Shown: positions 1 through 11,490 of the stretch, in pieces
How the letters are laid out: each line of letters opens with the position of its first letter
Numbering within the stretch: position 1 is the stretch's first letter
NCBI GenBank assembly: GCA_031771865.1
Contig: JASISA010000022.1
Coordinates: 2,046,001 to 2,110,000 of the forward strand
Source: Nothophaeocryptopus gaeumannii
Taxonomy: Eukaryota > Ascomycota > Dothideomycetes > Mycosphaerellales > Mycosphaerellaceae
Direction: 5' to 3'
Length of the DNA stretch: 64,000 nucleotides
Notes under the pieces: model-generated
The model's database searches: none
What the model saw: the letters and a program-made list of their open reading frames with translations, nothing else
Told to the model about the DNA's origin: nothing
Program-made: the position numbers and the translations under genes

Positions 1-1
1 G

Positions 2-931
2 CTTGGACAGGAGGTCCCAGGACGAGAGCTGTTCCCCATGACACCCAGCAAATTTACTGGTGCGAGCCCGCGATCTAATCTTTGGAGCACTACAAACGGT
101 AGCGGTCCGTCGCATCATTCCAACGGGGTGTCTGTTCCGTCTAGACCGCAGGAAGACTCAGAGATGCACGACTCGCAATATGAGGCTGAGGGACATGCAT
201 CGCAGCCACAGCAAACAGGCTATTCTCAGCAGAGCCAGCACAATACTGACTCTCAGGCATATGCACAGCGGTCGACACATACCTACATCCAACCTGGCTC
301 GCAGCTGGATCAGTATCAGAATAGCGCTTCTACTACCGAGTCCAGCAAGAAGTCCAGCGATCGTAGCAGCGCGCCGTTCTCGGTGAACACTCAGAACTCG
401 AACGGCATCCGGCCTGGAGATCACCCAGACTTCTCGCTCATGGGACCTGGAGGCTCTAACAGCAGTCAGCTCCCAGACACACAGCCGCCATCTGTCGAGG
501 CGCATCCCGCCTCACAGCCAGAATCCCAGCCTTCTTCCCAAGCAAGCTTGGGTCCTCCACGCCAGAGCGCTCGCGCCTCCTCAATCAACGCCCTCCTCAA
601 CACTGAACCTTCCAACAACGACTCCGAACACCAATCTTCTCGAACCGCCGAACGCCTTATCCTCGACGAAGACAAAATCTCCACGCTCCGTGACGAGCTC
701 GTCGAGCGCAGCAGTGGGCTTTCATTGGAACAGTTGGAGCAGGTGAGGGCAAGTATTATGGATGCTATCTGGAAGGGCCGTGGCAGTTGGAACCGAAATC
801 ATGTCTGGGCGGCAGTTCAGGAGGCTTTTAATGCTTGTATCGATGATATTGAGGCTTGTCAGGAGGTTTTGGATCCGAGTCAGAGGGGTCGGGATCGCCA
901 CATTAGGGTGGGGAATGGTAGTGGGAGATGA
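2..931 (+). CDS. C-terminal part of a probable Yta7/Abo1 (ATAD2-like) AAA-ATPase
   Basis: The reading frame is open to the window edge, so this is the 3' end of a larger gene; the ATG at 38 is internal. About the first 210 residues are disordered and rich in Ser, Gln and Pro. The last 90 residues form a compact block with LSLEQLEQVRASIMDAIWKG followed by a tryptophan-containing helix. This resembles, from memory, the short helical tail of fungal Yta7/ATAD2 chromatin ATPases, which act on histones at promoters. No AAA or bromodomain sequence lies inside the window, so the family name is an inference from the tail alone. The stop is at 929-931. A search with the last 90 residues would settle the name. 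Confidence 0.5.
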   Translation, partial: LGQEVPGRELFPMTPSKFTGASPRSNLWSTTNGSGPSHHSNGVSVPSRPQEDSEMHDSQYEAEGHASQPQQTGYSQQSQHNTDSQAYAQRSTHTYIQPGSQLDQYQNSASTTESSKKSSDRSSAPFSVNTQNSNGIRPGDHPDFSLMGPGGSNSSQLPDTQPPSVEAHPASQPESQPSSQASLGPPRQSARASSINALLNTEPSNNDSEHQSSRTAERLILDEDKISTLRDELVERSSGLSLEQLEQVRASIMDAIWKGRGSWNRNHVWAAVQEAFNACIDDIEACQEVLDPSQRGRDRHIRVGNGSGR

Positions 932-1378
932 GACTCTGTGGTCGAATGAGCAATTTTGAGATGGGTGATGGGAGATGGGCTCTTGTATGAAATAGGCATA
1001 GCGAATGGGATGGGAAGATGGGATGGGCGCACAGAATGTACTGTAATATAGGGTACCTACTTGCGCGCAGGCGGCGTAGTTGAGAGGTCTACAGCTGGCC
1101 GGCTGGTCGATGACACAGGAAAATCAGAACTTGTCTGTTCGTGCATCTCATCGTCAGGAGAATAATGTCCAATGGCTGTCTGTGGTCGCTTGACCTTTGG
1201 CGCTGTGCGGCCTGACGAGAAGTTGCGCCGGTAGACATGATGTCAGAGCAGGTCCTTCCATAATCCCATACATTCCATCATCGAGATCTGCATCGATATT
1301 GTTGAGACTTCAAGTGAACGGTCGTCGAAGATGGTTGTCGCAGCATTTCTTCTCCAAGCTTGTTCTCCAAGCTTCATC

Positions 1379-1384
1379 CTTATC
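1379..1384 (-). promoter_or_regulatory. GATA-factor (AreA-type) site CTTATC
   Basis: CTTATC on the plus strand is GATAAG on the minus strand, the core bound by AreA/Nit2 nitrogen regulators. It lies about 575 bp upstream of the urea permease start. One six-base site is weak evidence alone; a second copy at 1804 strengthens it. Confidence 0.3.
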
Positions 1385-1803
1385 CGTTCGAAGAGCTCGT
1401 CTTTCCAATAAGCTTTGTGCTTCGTCGCTCGCCAATGCGCACCTTCTTAGCGTCACATCTTCGCGTGGCTTGATTGTGTCACTTCCTCTCCGAGCATTCG
1501 CATCGTCTTCTCTATGGCAGGAGATACACAATTCATCAGCATCTTCGTTCTGGAACCAGCCATGGCTTGAATAAACGCCGTTCACCAAGCTCGTGCTCGA
1601 ACTCCTACATCACGCCATCGTGCATCCTCGCTTGAACCAGGGGAAGTGACTGGGTCGAACAGCTTCAGCCTTCCAAGACAGACTTCCATTCCATGTCTTG
1701 AAAAAGCATGTGAAACGATCTACTCCCTCTTTTGTTGCGAGAAGAACGTCGAGCACCGCTAGCCGTCGGCACTTTTCGAAGCTCGACCAGCAATGGCGGA
1801 ATA

Positions 1804-1809
1804 GATAAG
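1804..1809 (+). promoter_or_regulatory. GATA-factor (AreA-type) site GATAAG
   Basis: A perfect AGATAAG lies 150 bp upstream of the permease ATG and 52 bp before the TATA-like box. This matches the HGATAR consensus of fungal nitrogen-catabolite GATA activators. Urea permeases are commonly under this control, so the placement is plausible. Confidence 0.4.
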
Positions 1810-1860
1810 GTTTCGTTGCCCAATTCTACGGAACGACCAGGCGAGTCGACGAGGGTTAGA

Positions 1861-1867
1861 TATAAAG
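1861..1867 (+). promoter_or_regulatory. TATA-like box TATAAAG
   Basis: TATAAAG sits 91-97 bp upstream of the ATG at 1958, a usual spacing for a fungal TATA element with a short leader. Confidence 0.35.
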
Positions 1868-1957
1868 GTGTTCGGAACGTCGCTTCGATGGAGTGTTTGA
1901 AGGATCATTGAATTGTCGAGCTGTACGCATCGTTCTTGCAACCGGGCGACCTTCAAG

Positions 1958-4287
1958 ATGGCCGCAGGAGAGATCGCGCTTGTTAGCCAAGGCACCGGCT
2001 ATGGAATCATCATTGGCCTGGGCGCTTTGTTCGCCATTCTGATCATCATTTCAGTCCGAATCCAGAAACGATACTTGTTGGAAGATTCCGACCGCTCGGA
2101 AATGTTCATGGTGGCCAACAGAACGATTGGAACCGGGCTCACTGCGAGCGCGGTCTTTAGCTCGTAGGTTATTGTTGGAGACGTGAATAATGGTCTGCCG
2201 TTCAGAGGCTAACCTTAAGCCCTCTTGATCAGATGGATGTGGATCAACGAAAGCATGTACTCAACGGTCTTCGCATACTCTTGGGGCGTCGCGGCTCCAG
2301 TTTGGTTTGCATCGGGACTCACGTTCCAGATCGCTCTCATGGCAGTCCTGGGCATCGTCGCGAAATTGAGGGTGCCATACGCTCACACATCGATGGAGTT
2401 CGTTCGCATCCGGTATGGCAATATTGGACACATGGTGTTTATTTTTCTTAATCTTATCAACAATGTCTTTGGCTGCTCCGCGATGGTCATCACTGCCGCG
2501 CAGTTGGTGACCGGGATCACTGGAATGCACATCGTAGCTGCTACCATCCTCATACCAGCTGGAGGTAAGTTGCACCAGATTCGGACACTAGAGGGGACGC
2601 AGCTCATGTCTTTCAGTCGTTGTGTACACAGCTGTTGGAGGGCTCAAGGCAACATTCCTCACCGACTTCCTCCATACCGCCATCGCACTGAGCATTATGA
2701 TCTACTTCACGCTCAAGGTCCTCACGAACGAGCACATCGGCGGCCTCGGCGGCCTGTACGACAAGCTGCGAGCGAACGAAGGTCTCGTCAACGTAGATGG
2801 CAACTACCGGGGTTCTCTATTGACCTTCAAGTCGTACAAGGCGGCCATCTTCGGAGTGGTGCTCAAGGTGTGCAATCTTGCCCTGGTGACGATGGACACC
2901 GCGTTCTGGCAGAAGAGCTTTGCTTCAGATGTGCGATCGACCGTCCCCGGATACGATCTCGCTTCTGTGGCAATCATTGCCGTTCCTTGGGGAATCGGGA
3001 CCGTCATTGGGCTGTCGGCAAGGTAGGCAGTGCGATACCAGAGGGCCTGGGCGAGCCACGTGCTGACTCTTGAGCAGGGCCATCGAGAACACGCCGGTCT
3101 TCGTCACTTATCCCGAAGTGATGACCGCTGCTCAGGTCAATTCAGGACTGGTAATGCCCTTCGTTCTCAAGTCCTTGTTCGGCAGCTCTGCTTGTGTCGG
3201 CGTCCTGGTGTTGATCTTCATGGACATCACTAGTACAGTCAGTAGCTCCTTAATCGCGGTCAGCAGTATCTTGTCCTTCGACGTGTACAGGACGTACGTC
3301 AATGCCAGTGCGACGGATCGACAGATCTTGACAGTTTCTCATGCTGGGTATGACTTGCTCTCTCTTTCGGTTGCGAATCTCGCTGACTTACTCGTCTTCG
3401 CTTATAGGGTCGTTGGCTACGGTTTCGTGATCGCGGGCTGGACTCTGGCACTGAACTACGCCGGAGCAAATGGTAATTGGATCCTATACTTCTTACCAGT
3501 GACGACGAGTCCGGGTATCTTCCCAGTCATCTTCACCTTGCTGTGGTCTCGGCAAACCAGAGAAGCAGCCATCATCTCGCCGCTGGTCGGTCTGGCAGCT
3601 GGCATCGCAGTCTGGATTGGCCTCTCGTACTCGATGTTCGGCGAGGTCTCCATCGCAAGTACGAGTGAGCAAATACCCGCGCTGTACGGCTCGCTGACAT
3701 CGCTCTTCACGCCGGCGATACTTTCCGTCATAATTTCCCTGCTGAGGCCGCAGAGGTTTGACTGGCGAGAGTTCCTTCGGATAGATCTGATCAAGCCGGA
3801 AAGCCAGGTGAGCAGCGCCGCAGCATCATCTCGCGTCAGCCGCGTGGACGACGACGAGAAGACTGAACACAGAGAGGAGCCTGCAAAAGATGCGTCGATT
3901 GTTGAAAGCGACGCTGTTGCCAAGCGGCCTGGCCATTTTGACGAGCAGATAGACAGCCGGCAGAATAGCCAGGATCTGGTCGAATTGGTCCATCCATTCG
4001 ACGAGGCGACGCTCAGGCATGTTCGCAAGTGGCTCAAGATAGCCGTTGGCTTTCTCATCGTCAACATGCTTGTCACCATCATCGTATGGCCGTTGCCACT
4101 GTACCGGGACTACGTCTTTGGCCGGACGTTCTTCAAGAGTTGGGTGACGGTTTCCATTCTGTGGCAGTTCTTCGCGCTGTTCGCAGTCGTCATCTACCCG
4201 GTTTTCGACGGACGGCATGCTATCGGGAAAGGTGTCAAAGGCATCTGGAAAGACTTGCGGAAGCGATTGGAGGGCAAGAAGGAGTAG
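1958..4287 (+). CDS. Dur3-like urea permease (sodium:solute symporter family)
   Basis: Exons are 1958-2163, 2233-2564, 2617-3022, 3078-3347 and 3408-4287, giving 697 residues (yeast Dur3 has about 735). Every junction restores conserved text: SSWMWINES at the first, PAGVVVYTAVGGLKATFLTD at the second, GLSARAIENTPVF at the third. The many hydrophobic segments and the block SSLIAVSSILSFDVYRTY are typical of the plasma-membrane active urea transporter Dur3 of the SSS family. A charged cytosolic loop near residues 545-605 precedes the last two membrane segments, as in fungal homologues. The start at 1958 has a good context (AAGATGGCC); an in-frame codon at 1913 would only add 15 unlikely residues. 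The 60-nt intron 3348-3407 has a length divisible by three and no stop. The substrate (urea or polyamines) is inferred from the family. Confidence 0.88.
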
Positions 4288-4949
4288 GTTGGGTAGTTGA
4301 CAAAGTCGTTGTTGGGCGTGCAAATGTTGTAGAAGGATCCGAAACACGAAAAAAGACGCGTTCTCTTGGCATGGACGCCTCAGGGAGCTTCGCAAGCGCT
4401 TTCGCTTTCAATTCCTCCTCCCACACCACATCCTTCTTCATCAACTGCTCTTGCAGCCCCGTCTTGGCCTGTCGCCTTGCCATGCGATTCCATCGCGTCG
4501 CAACCCAGAATGGCGTGCATTTGACATGGTATCCTTCGCGCCGGTTTTCAGCATCATGATACGCACGAACCGGAGACATTGGAGACTTTCGATCAGCTCC
4601 TCCAACCATTACGCGATGGCGGGAGTGTTGGCGGTGAAAATGGCTTATACCACACACCTCGCTTTCGACAAAGAGTTGTTGTTGCCTAGCATTAGCTAAA
4701 GACCTCTTGACATGCTCATGCTGTTTCCATTTCTTGCCAAAGCTGATTGTCCCGATGCTCTGAGCATGATCTAGTTTTGGACATCGAATCTGGTAATCGC
4801 TTGCGACATCTGGCACTTGCCCGCGAGCGGCCGCATCCAACACTGCGAGGGCTAGGCTTACAGAGGGCCTGTCGCAAAGCATCTACACTTCTCGAAGAAC
4901 CCACCGTACCTCTTCGTGAAACATCTGCTTTGACTCGCTTATCTTAAAT
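4288..4949. other. Intergenic region
   Basis: The 662 bp between the permease and the monooxygenase contain only antisense or short open frames with no recognisable motif. It should hold the terminator of the first gene and the promoter of the second, but I see no clear element. Confidence 0.6.
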
Positions 4950-6740
4950 ATGTCTGGAGGACTTGGAAAGAGATTATGCATTGTAGGAGCCGGCTCCTCT
5001 GGTCTCGCGGCGACAAAGAACTTCACTGAGGAAGGGTTTGATGTAACGACGTTCGAGCAAAACGACTACATCGGCGGACTTTGGCATTTCACGCTCGATC
5101 CGAAGCAGACGACTGCGCTGCAAGAGACCAAATCCAATGTCTCCAAACAGGGGGTCTGTTCTCTGCTCCCTCCATTCATTAGTTTCTACTGACACAGATC
5201 AGAGCTGCTTCTCGGACTTCCCCATGCCAGATAGTAAGTAATAAGGTCTCTCGGGCTAGAGGTCAGCTAACCATGTAAGCCATCGAAGGATTGCATCCGA
5301 CAAGCAAAGAACTACAAGACTACCTTGAGTCATATGCGGACCGTTTTGACCTAAGAAGATATATAAGCTTCTCCACCGCAGTTCTTGGGATTCGACGAGA
5401 GGAGACGAGCAACGAGTGGGTGGTGACCACCAAGTCGCTACATTACAGCGACTCCAAAGAAGAAGTACATCGCTTCGACCGTGTGCTTATTGCCACGGGC
5501 CCGCATACCAAACCAAGCTGTCCAACGTTCAATGGAAGAGAGAAATTTGAGGGCGACTTCCTGCACTCACAGAGCTTCAAGCAGCCCTCGAAATATGCCG
5601 GCAAAAACATTGTCATTGTGGGAATCAACACGACAGCCTCTGACATTGCCGAGTTTCTGCGAGCTGCTGGTGCTAATAAGATCTACCTGTCGCATCGACG
5701 TGCGGTCCGGGTAATGCCTCGTACCTTCCAAGGGAAGGCAATGGACCATGGAATCACAAGGCGGATTGGCGGCATCATGGAGTGGTGCTACTGGCTGTCT
5801 CCTCAGTGCTACAGTTGGAGCCTAAGCAAGTTGATGTCGAAGATGCGAAACGACACATGGCCTGCCTTACAACATCACCCTGCTTTTGCGCCCCCTCGGA
5901 TCATGCCACAGATTCTTTCAACACTTCCGAACGTTTCTGACAACCTCGCTACAAACCTCTTCAACGGGAACGTTGAATCCGTGCAAGGAATTGATCACTT
6001 TTCCGGCCCGCATGCAGTTACTCTCACAGATGGCACGGTACTCAACGACATCGACGCCGTCGTTTGCGCAACGGGGTCCTCTTTCGACATCTCAGCCCTC
6101 CTTCCGCCGGATGTAGACCCTACAAATCCTGCTTTTGCTCCCGATCACTTCAAAGAAATCAAAGCCCGATCGTTCGATTATGAGGGGCACCCACCTATCC
6201 GTCTATACCGCAACTTCATATCTATTCAACACCCACACTCCCTCGCATTCATCGGACACATGATCTACCGAAGCGGCTGGTTCCAACTCACCGACAAGGT
6301 ATCCATGGCGCTCGCCCAATTTGTGGGAGGGAACATACCCGATGCCATCACGCGCGGCCATGGAATGGAATGCTGACGACCACTATCGATATCTGCTTGA
6401 AGAGCTGGATAAAGGCTATATCGCGCATTCAGGCTTCTCGCATTCCATGGATAACGACAGGTGGATCAACGATGTCGCGGGTCTTGGCTTGTACGAGAGA
6501 ACCGGCTGGGGTCTGGAGGCTTGGAAGCTGTGGTGGAATGACTATCCTTTGTATAAGATGGTCATGGATGGTGTGGATACTGCGTTGATGAACAGGGTAT
6601 TCGACACTGGAAGAGGTAGAAAGACATGGCCAGGTGCAAGAGCTGCTCTTGAGAAAGCTAACAGAGAAGTACAAGAACTCGGTGACAACTGGAAGAGAGA
6701 ACAAGCTGAGAAGAAGAAGGACAAGTTGAAGGCAGCCTGA
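4950..6740 (+). pseudogene. Flavin-containing monooxygenase, broken by a 1-nt frameshift
   Basis: Exons are 4950-5153, 5203-5233 (31 nt) and 5280 onward; the short exon gives SCFSDFPMPD, a standard FMO block. FAD motif GAGSSG is at residues 13-18, the FMO fingerprint FEGDFLHSQSF at 168-178, and the second Rossmann motif reads GINTTAS, with Asn where glycine is usual. The frame fails near residue 425: the frame of exon 3 ends at 6376, while the family's continuation LWEGTYPMPSRAAMEWNADD begins in the next frame at 6321 and runs to a stop at 6738-6740. Dropping one T from the TTT at 6320-6322 would join them. No GT-AG intron of normal size fits. The enzyme would oxygenate a nucleophilic N or S, or act as a Baeyer-Villiger enzyme. 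Either a real lesion or a sequencing error in a T run. Confidence 0.8.
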
Positions 6741-6794
6741 TACATCACCTCGTAACTCTCATCAATATAGTCACCATCTCTTCTCTTTTCTAAC

Positions 6795-7775
6795 TTAAAT
6801 CTTCGCCTTCGCCTGCGTCCCCACAGCCCGTCCATGCACATAACTTATCTCCCTGAACGCCCTCCCCGCATCGCCATAAAGCTCATTCCTCAACAAACTC
6901 CAAACCCCCATCTTCGCTCTCGGCGCAACTTCCCTCGCCTTCTTCAACGCAACATCCAGCATCTCCTCTGGCGGAGCTATTTCATCCACGATACCATCAG
7001 CCTTGGCTTCTTTGCCTGTCCAGCGATGAGCTTCTAGAAGCATTTTGCGAGCGACTTGAGGAGGGAGTTTGGCGCGCGGGAGGGCGCCGATTCCGGGGAA
7101 GTGAAGGCCGAGGTTTATCGGGGGCATGGAGAAGAAGCCGCGAGAGGAGTTCATTATGCGGTAGTCGTGGGAGAGGGCAAAGGGGCCTGCGCCGCTGTAG
7201 GAAAAGGTTAGCGGGAGAAGGAGCTTTTTCGGGGACAGGGGGCAATGGAGCAGAGGGAGGGAGTAGAGGGAGGGTGGATGCTTACCCGAATGTGTGGCCT
7301 GTTATGAGGGCTATGGTAGGGAAGGGAAAGTCGACGAGGGTGGCGAGGAGAGGATAGAAACCTTCGGAGTTTGCGGAGGGGTTTCGGTCGGCTTCATCTA
7401 GTTCGAGGCCCTGGTGGTGAAGATGTTCAGTCACGATGAATCTCGGTAGAGAAGTCAAGATCCCAGGATTGCGATGTGACTCGAAAGCTATGATGCTGAT
7501 GGAATGGCAATGATTGAAGTAGAATGAGGCTCGATATGGCGACTTGGAAGAGCACGTACCGTACACCAGAACTTTGCATCGTTGCCTTTCGTGATCACTG
7601 CTCCTTCGCTGTCTGATCCAAGCAACTGATGGACTTTGTTGTATGCTGTTATCAATTTCTGAGCATAAGCAACGTTGATTCTGTTCTCTGGTGCTTTGCG
7701 CATCGTGATGACGAAAACGCCGCCATCATATCGCTCCAGAAGGAGATCTTTCTCGTCGATGATTGTTTGAGGCAT
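6795..7775 (-). CDS. Peroxisomal enoyl-CoA hydratase/isomerase family protein
   Basis: Minus-strand exons are 7560-7775, 7286-7410 and 6795-7194, giving 246 residues. Introns start GTACGT and GTAAGC and end CAG. The joined text has the crotonase oxyanion-hole region TGHTFGGAGPFALSHDYR, close to fungal delta3,delta2-enoyl-CoA isomerases (Eci1-like). These act in peroxisomal beta-oxidation of unsaturated fatty acids. The C-terminus is AKI, a peroxisomal targeting signal type 1 variant known from Candida tropicalis. A CCGAGG/CCTCGG box lies about 100 bp upstream. Hydratase and isomerase activities cannot be told apart here; the length favours the isomerase group. Confidence 0.85.
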
Positions 7776-7875
7776 CTTTGGAATTTGAAATTAAGAGTTA
7801 GTGTCGATATCTACTCTCTGTTGTCTTCGTTAACATTGACATTGACATGTCGTCGGTAGGAGTGCCGAGCCACTG

Positions 7876-7881
7876 CCGAGG
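7876..7881 (-). promoter_or_regulatory. CCTCGG box (FarA/FarB-type fatty-acid response element)
   Basis: CCGAGG on plus is CCTCGG on minus, 101 bp upstream of the hydratase/isomerase ATG. CCTCGG is the core bound by FarA/FarB, the fatty-acid regulators of Aspergillus. A GC-rich hexamer is common by chance, so the functional context is the main support. Confidence 0.35.
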
Positions 7882-10800
7882 TCGGCTGTCTCTGTTTTTG
7901 GAGGGGAACCTGGCGAGTAGAAAGGAAGCAGCCTCGCAACACGACATCCCCAAGTCATCAACATCAACACATGCCATCTTCAAAGTGTGAGCGTGGCACA
8001 TGCCGCTCGAGGACAGAGCATTCGACCACTGTATCGACGGCTACGAAGACTCCGGCGCCCGGCATCTCTCATCCGACCGCCCCTCTCTCTTGCCATGTGG
8101 ACCGACCATCTCCGAGCCCAGCGGAACGGTGAATGCGCGCTGGACAGCATGCCCTTGGCAACGACGGCGATGGCGACCTGAGAGTCCACAGCATGTTCAG
8201 CAGTGGAGTCCGCGATCTGCATCCACAGGAACTATCGATTTCTCAATCGGCGGCCTTTGCCAAGCGAGTCAAGTAGTCGATTTGCTCTAGGATGATGAGA
8301 ATGAGGTCGCGCTGCCGGATATTTGCCAGACGCCGCGAAGACGTTGACAGGACTCCATTGGTGAGGATGGTGTTGCACAGAAAACGCGCCGCAAGCATTG
8401 CGGATCTCATCCTTCAATCCTTGCAACGCCGTGGAAACGGTCAATGCCCTTATTTCGACTTCATGCCATCTCTTTACCCAACATGCTCAGCAGGATTGCA
8501 TCTTTCGTTGCCTCCGTCTGGAAATAGAAGATGCAGACAGTCGTGACGAGACGATGCAGCAAACCTGGCTTCTATCTACATCAGCTATTCCTGAAGAAGA
8601 GAAGTGACCGCGCTGCATCTTGCGCGGATATTTGACCATGCAAAGGCAACGTCTTTTGTGGGTTCCTACAGAGTTGACGGCACTTCCGTTTCGAACCAGT
8701 TGCGTCAGTCGTGGGCGTTTCAGATTGACCGACCACGAGCATCTCTTTAGGGCACCGAGGCTGTCCGCCGTGCATTGGATTGGAACAAGAACTGCTATAG
8801 GCGACGATAAGCAGAACAGATCGTCCACCAATTTTATACTAGCAATTGCCTGTGTACTCTCCTCGCCAAGAATACCACCCTGATGGACCGTCGACCGCGC
8901 AGAGCGTGCTCAATGTATCACAAGCCATTGCCGATAGAAACCAGTCCTCATCGGGAGACATCACCAGGGTCACCAGCTCTGGGTGCGCAATTCTCCGGCA
9001 GCTGGCAATGAATGGATTGGTCCATGTACTCGCTCCTCAATTAATCACCTCCGCCTTCACTGAGGTTCTGCCGATCACTAAGCAAACCCTAGCGGCGGTC
9101 GTCGCATCATCCGCTACTGCCCGCTGCTTCAATGAGTGGCTTCTCCGACCAGCCACTGCTTTGACCAACGGCTATTGCAGGCAATGTTTGCGGCTTGAAA
9201 CCAGCGTCCGAAGAACTACAATTATCTCGTGGACTCCGCTGAACGGCAACGAACGGTTTCTGTTACACGACTACTGCGCGCATGTGGCGTATGCTCTGCC
9301 GGACGCCATCACTCAATTGGCGACTTGTCCGTCTTCGTCAGGTATCATTGACATCGATACCGCTGCACACAGGACTCTCAATCCCCACTGCAGTGCTTTG
9401 CGGGCGTCTATGTCCGGACATCTTCCTTGGTCTCTTTCTCTGCAGCCGTATCATCTGGCAGCCAGGAGGATCATGAGGCAGTGGGGGATCCGTCCGGGCA
9501 TAGTTCTGTTTGCTCTTACGGCCGTGCCCTCTTGGCGCACAACCCTGAACCCAGTCTGAAAGCCTGTTACGAACGCCATGCGAATTGTACGAGGGCCCAA
9601 ACAGAACCGAAACTGTCGCTTCTTTCCTCCTTTCCAATCGAAGACGACAGACATTTAGTTTGCTGCCTGATGTCCGACGCGGCGCGGGCGAGATCGGCGA
9701 TGATCGAGTCATCTGTTGCGGTATGCATGGCGTGACTGACGATAGGGTCCTGAGGATGAAAAGCCTGAGCCAGAAGTGCCGAGAAGAACCGGTTCGGATA
9801 TCTTCTATACAAGCCATGCTATAGGACAAAATTACCCAGAAAGGTAAGAAACAACCAACCAGAAGGGTGCTCGGTTCACGATGGGGTGCTGGAAGATCGA
9901 AGCTTATTGCTCTTGAACCACATTGAGGTCTTGCATACCTCTACATCAGATGTTGATATCGAGGCATCAGCTGGAACAAGCGCTGGTGAATAGACAGCCC
10001 CATCTTTCTGAAGAAGAATTGGGGTAAGCGAATGATGCCTGAACTTGACTCTCTCATGACGATCAACGATGCTACGCACTGCCAGCATGCGGATGATCAC
10101 GACCGTACTGGCTCATGCCAGGCTCCACCGGCGCACGACAGCATTTCGGCAACGTTTCATCATTCAGAGCGACCTCGATGTTCAAGACGGGCCAACTCGT
10201 CCTAACGAAGGTTGCGGAGGCCCACGGATTCTCATGCATAGCTGAGAAGTCCAGACACTCCCTTTGCAGCCAGGTCTTTCGTTCTGTACGAGCTCAACGA
10301 GATCTCGGAATCGATTTTCCATACCACGCACCCCATCCTGAACGTTCTGCTTTGTCCGAGAACCAAGGGCTTACTTCGGTCATGGAATATGCGATTATAA
10401 ATTCAATATGAGAGAGTTCTCTTGGCAGTCTTCAGTTGTGTTTCCATACGGCACAGACACCCAAAGGACTGGACTAGCGTAAAGACAGTGTCTCGAAGAG
10501 GAAGTGAACGCAGGGCGTCAGTCACGGCAAGCAAAGCTGGCCGTGCTGCTGTAGTCGTACAGAGTGCGAATGTTCGAAGGCGGGTCGTCATTTCGATATG
10601 CTCGTCCTGCTAGGGCTGGTATCAGAGTTCGAGTAAGCTGATATCTGTCTCGCTTGCATGCACCACGGCACCACCTTCACGGCCCGCACGGCATTCATGC
10701 TGTTCAGAATCGATATCACGCAGTTCTTCGTACATCCCTTCTCACGACAATGGTCATATTCGGCCAGACACCGGCGTGTCGCCAGGGCCCACAGTTCGGG

Positions 10801-11334
10801 TTACACGAACCCGGGTGCAAAGGCATGTTCAAGAAGCCCGAGTAGCACAGACACATGGCGGCACGCACGCGAAGGAGTACGAGCTCAGTGCCCTCGTCTA
10901 AACTACCTCCTGCCCTGGTCCCTACTTCCACCTCACTAGTGTAGTTCGATGTGTACCTGATGTGCGCGAATTAGACGCACGAACACCTTCTGCGGTGCAC
11001 GTCCATTTTCTTTTCATGTGGAGGAGAACGACCCCCAGGCTCAACAGGACTTCCTTGCGCACATTCACTCACACTGAAACTTGGCTCCTTACTTACTATC
11101 GAATGCCATGCAGGTGGACAATGCTTGCAAGTCACGCTATCGCAAGACCGATTGTCTCGTCTTCGCTCCTCTTCTCGTGCGGATCCTATTGTCGGGTCCA
11201 AATGCAAGGGTATGCGACAATGGATCGATCATCAGGTCCGTGTTTATCAATGGCGGACTTGCGAAACTGCAGCACAGCAAATCTACGTTATAGGGATGCT
11301 CCGAGTAGCGATATCCGCTACATACCGATGATTT

Positions 11335-11490
11335 CTTCGGCTCTCCAAAATTGTATATAGTTATACCGAAATAGTGATATCACGATCTACTTAGGTACCT
11401 CGCCTACCGAATCGGTATAGAATCCTTAGTACTTTAGGCCTATTTCTGCGAAAAATATTAGTAACACTCCTTACTAGGACCCTTAGATTT
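11335..11490. other. AT-rich patch, possible RIP-degraded element
   Basis: This stretch is strikingly richer in TA dinucleotides than its flanks (for example ATATAGTTATACC and AAAAATATTAG) and has stops in all frames. Such islands often remain from repeats hit by repeat-induced point mutation in ascomycetes. No terminal repeats were seen. Confidence 0.3.

Larger units (their letters stand above)
932..1957. other. Intergenic region, promoter side of the urea permease
   Basis: I see no convincing gene in this stretch. An open frame of 125 codons at 1197-1574 has no recognisable motif. The region holds two GATA-factor sites and a TATA-like box, listed separately, and is probably the regulatory region of the permease gene that starts at 1958. 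Confidence 0.6.

Noticed and set aside
8846..9559. 237-codon plus-strand frame in the first desert
   Set aside because: No motif, no conserved-looking block, even composition; overlaps antisense frames of similar quality.
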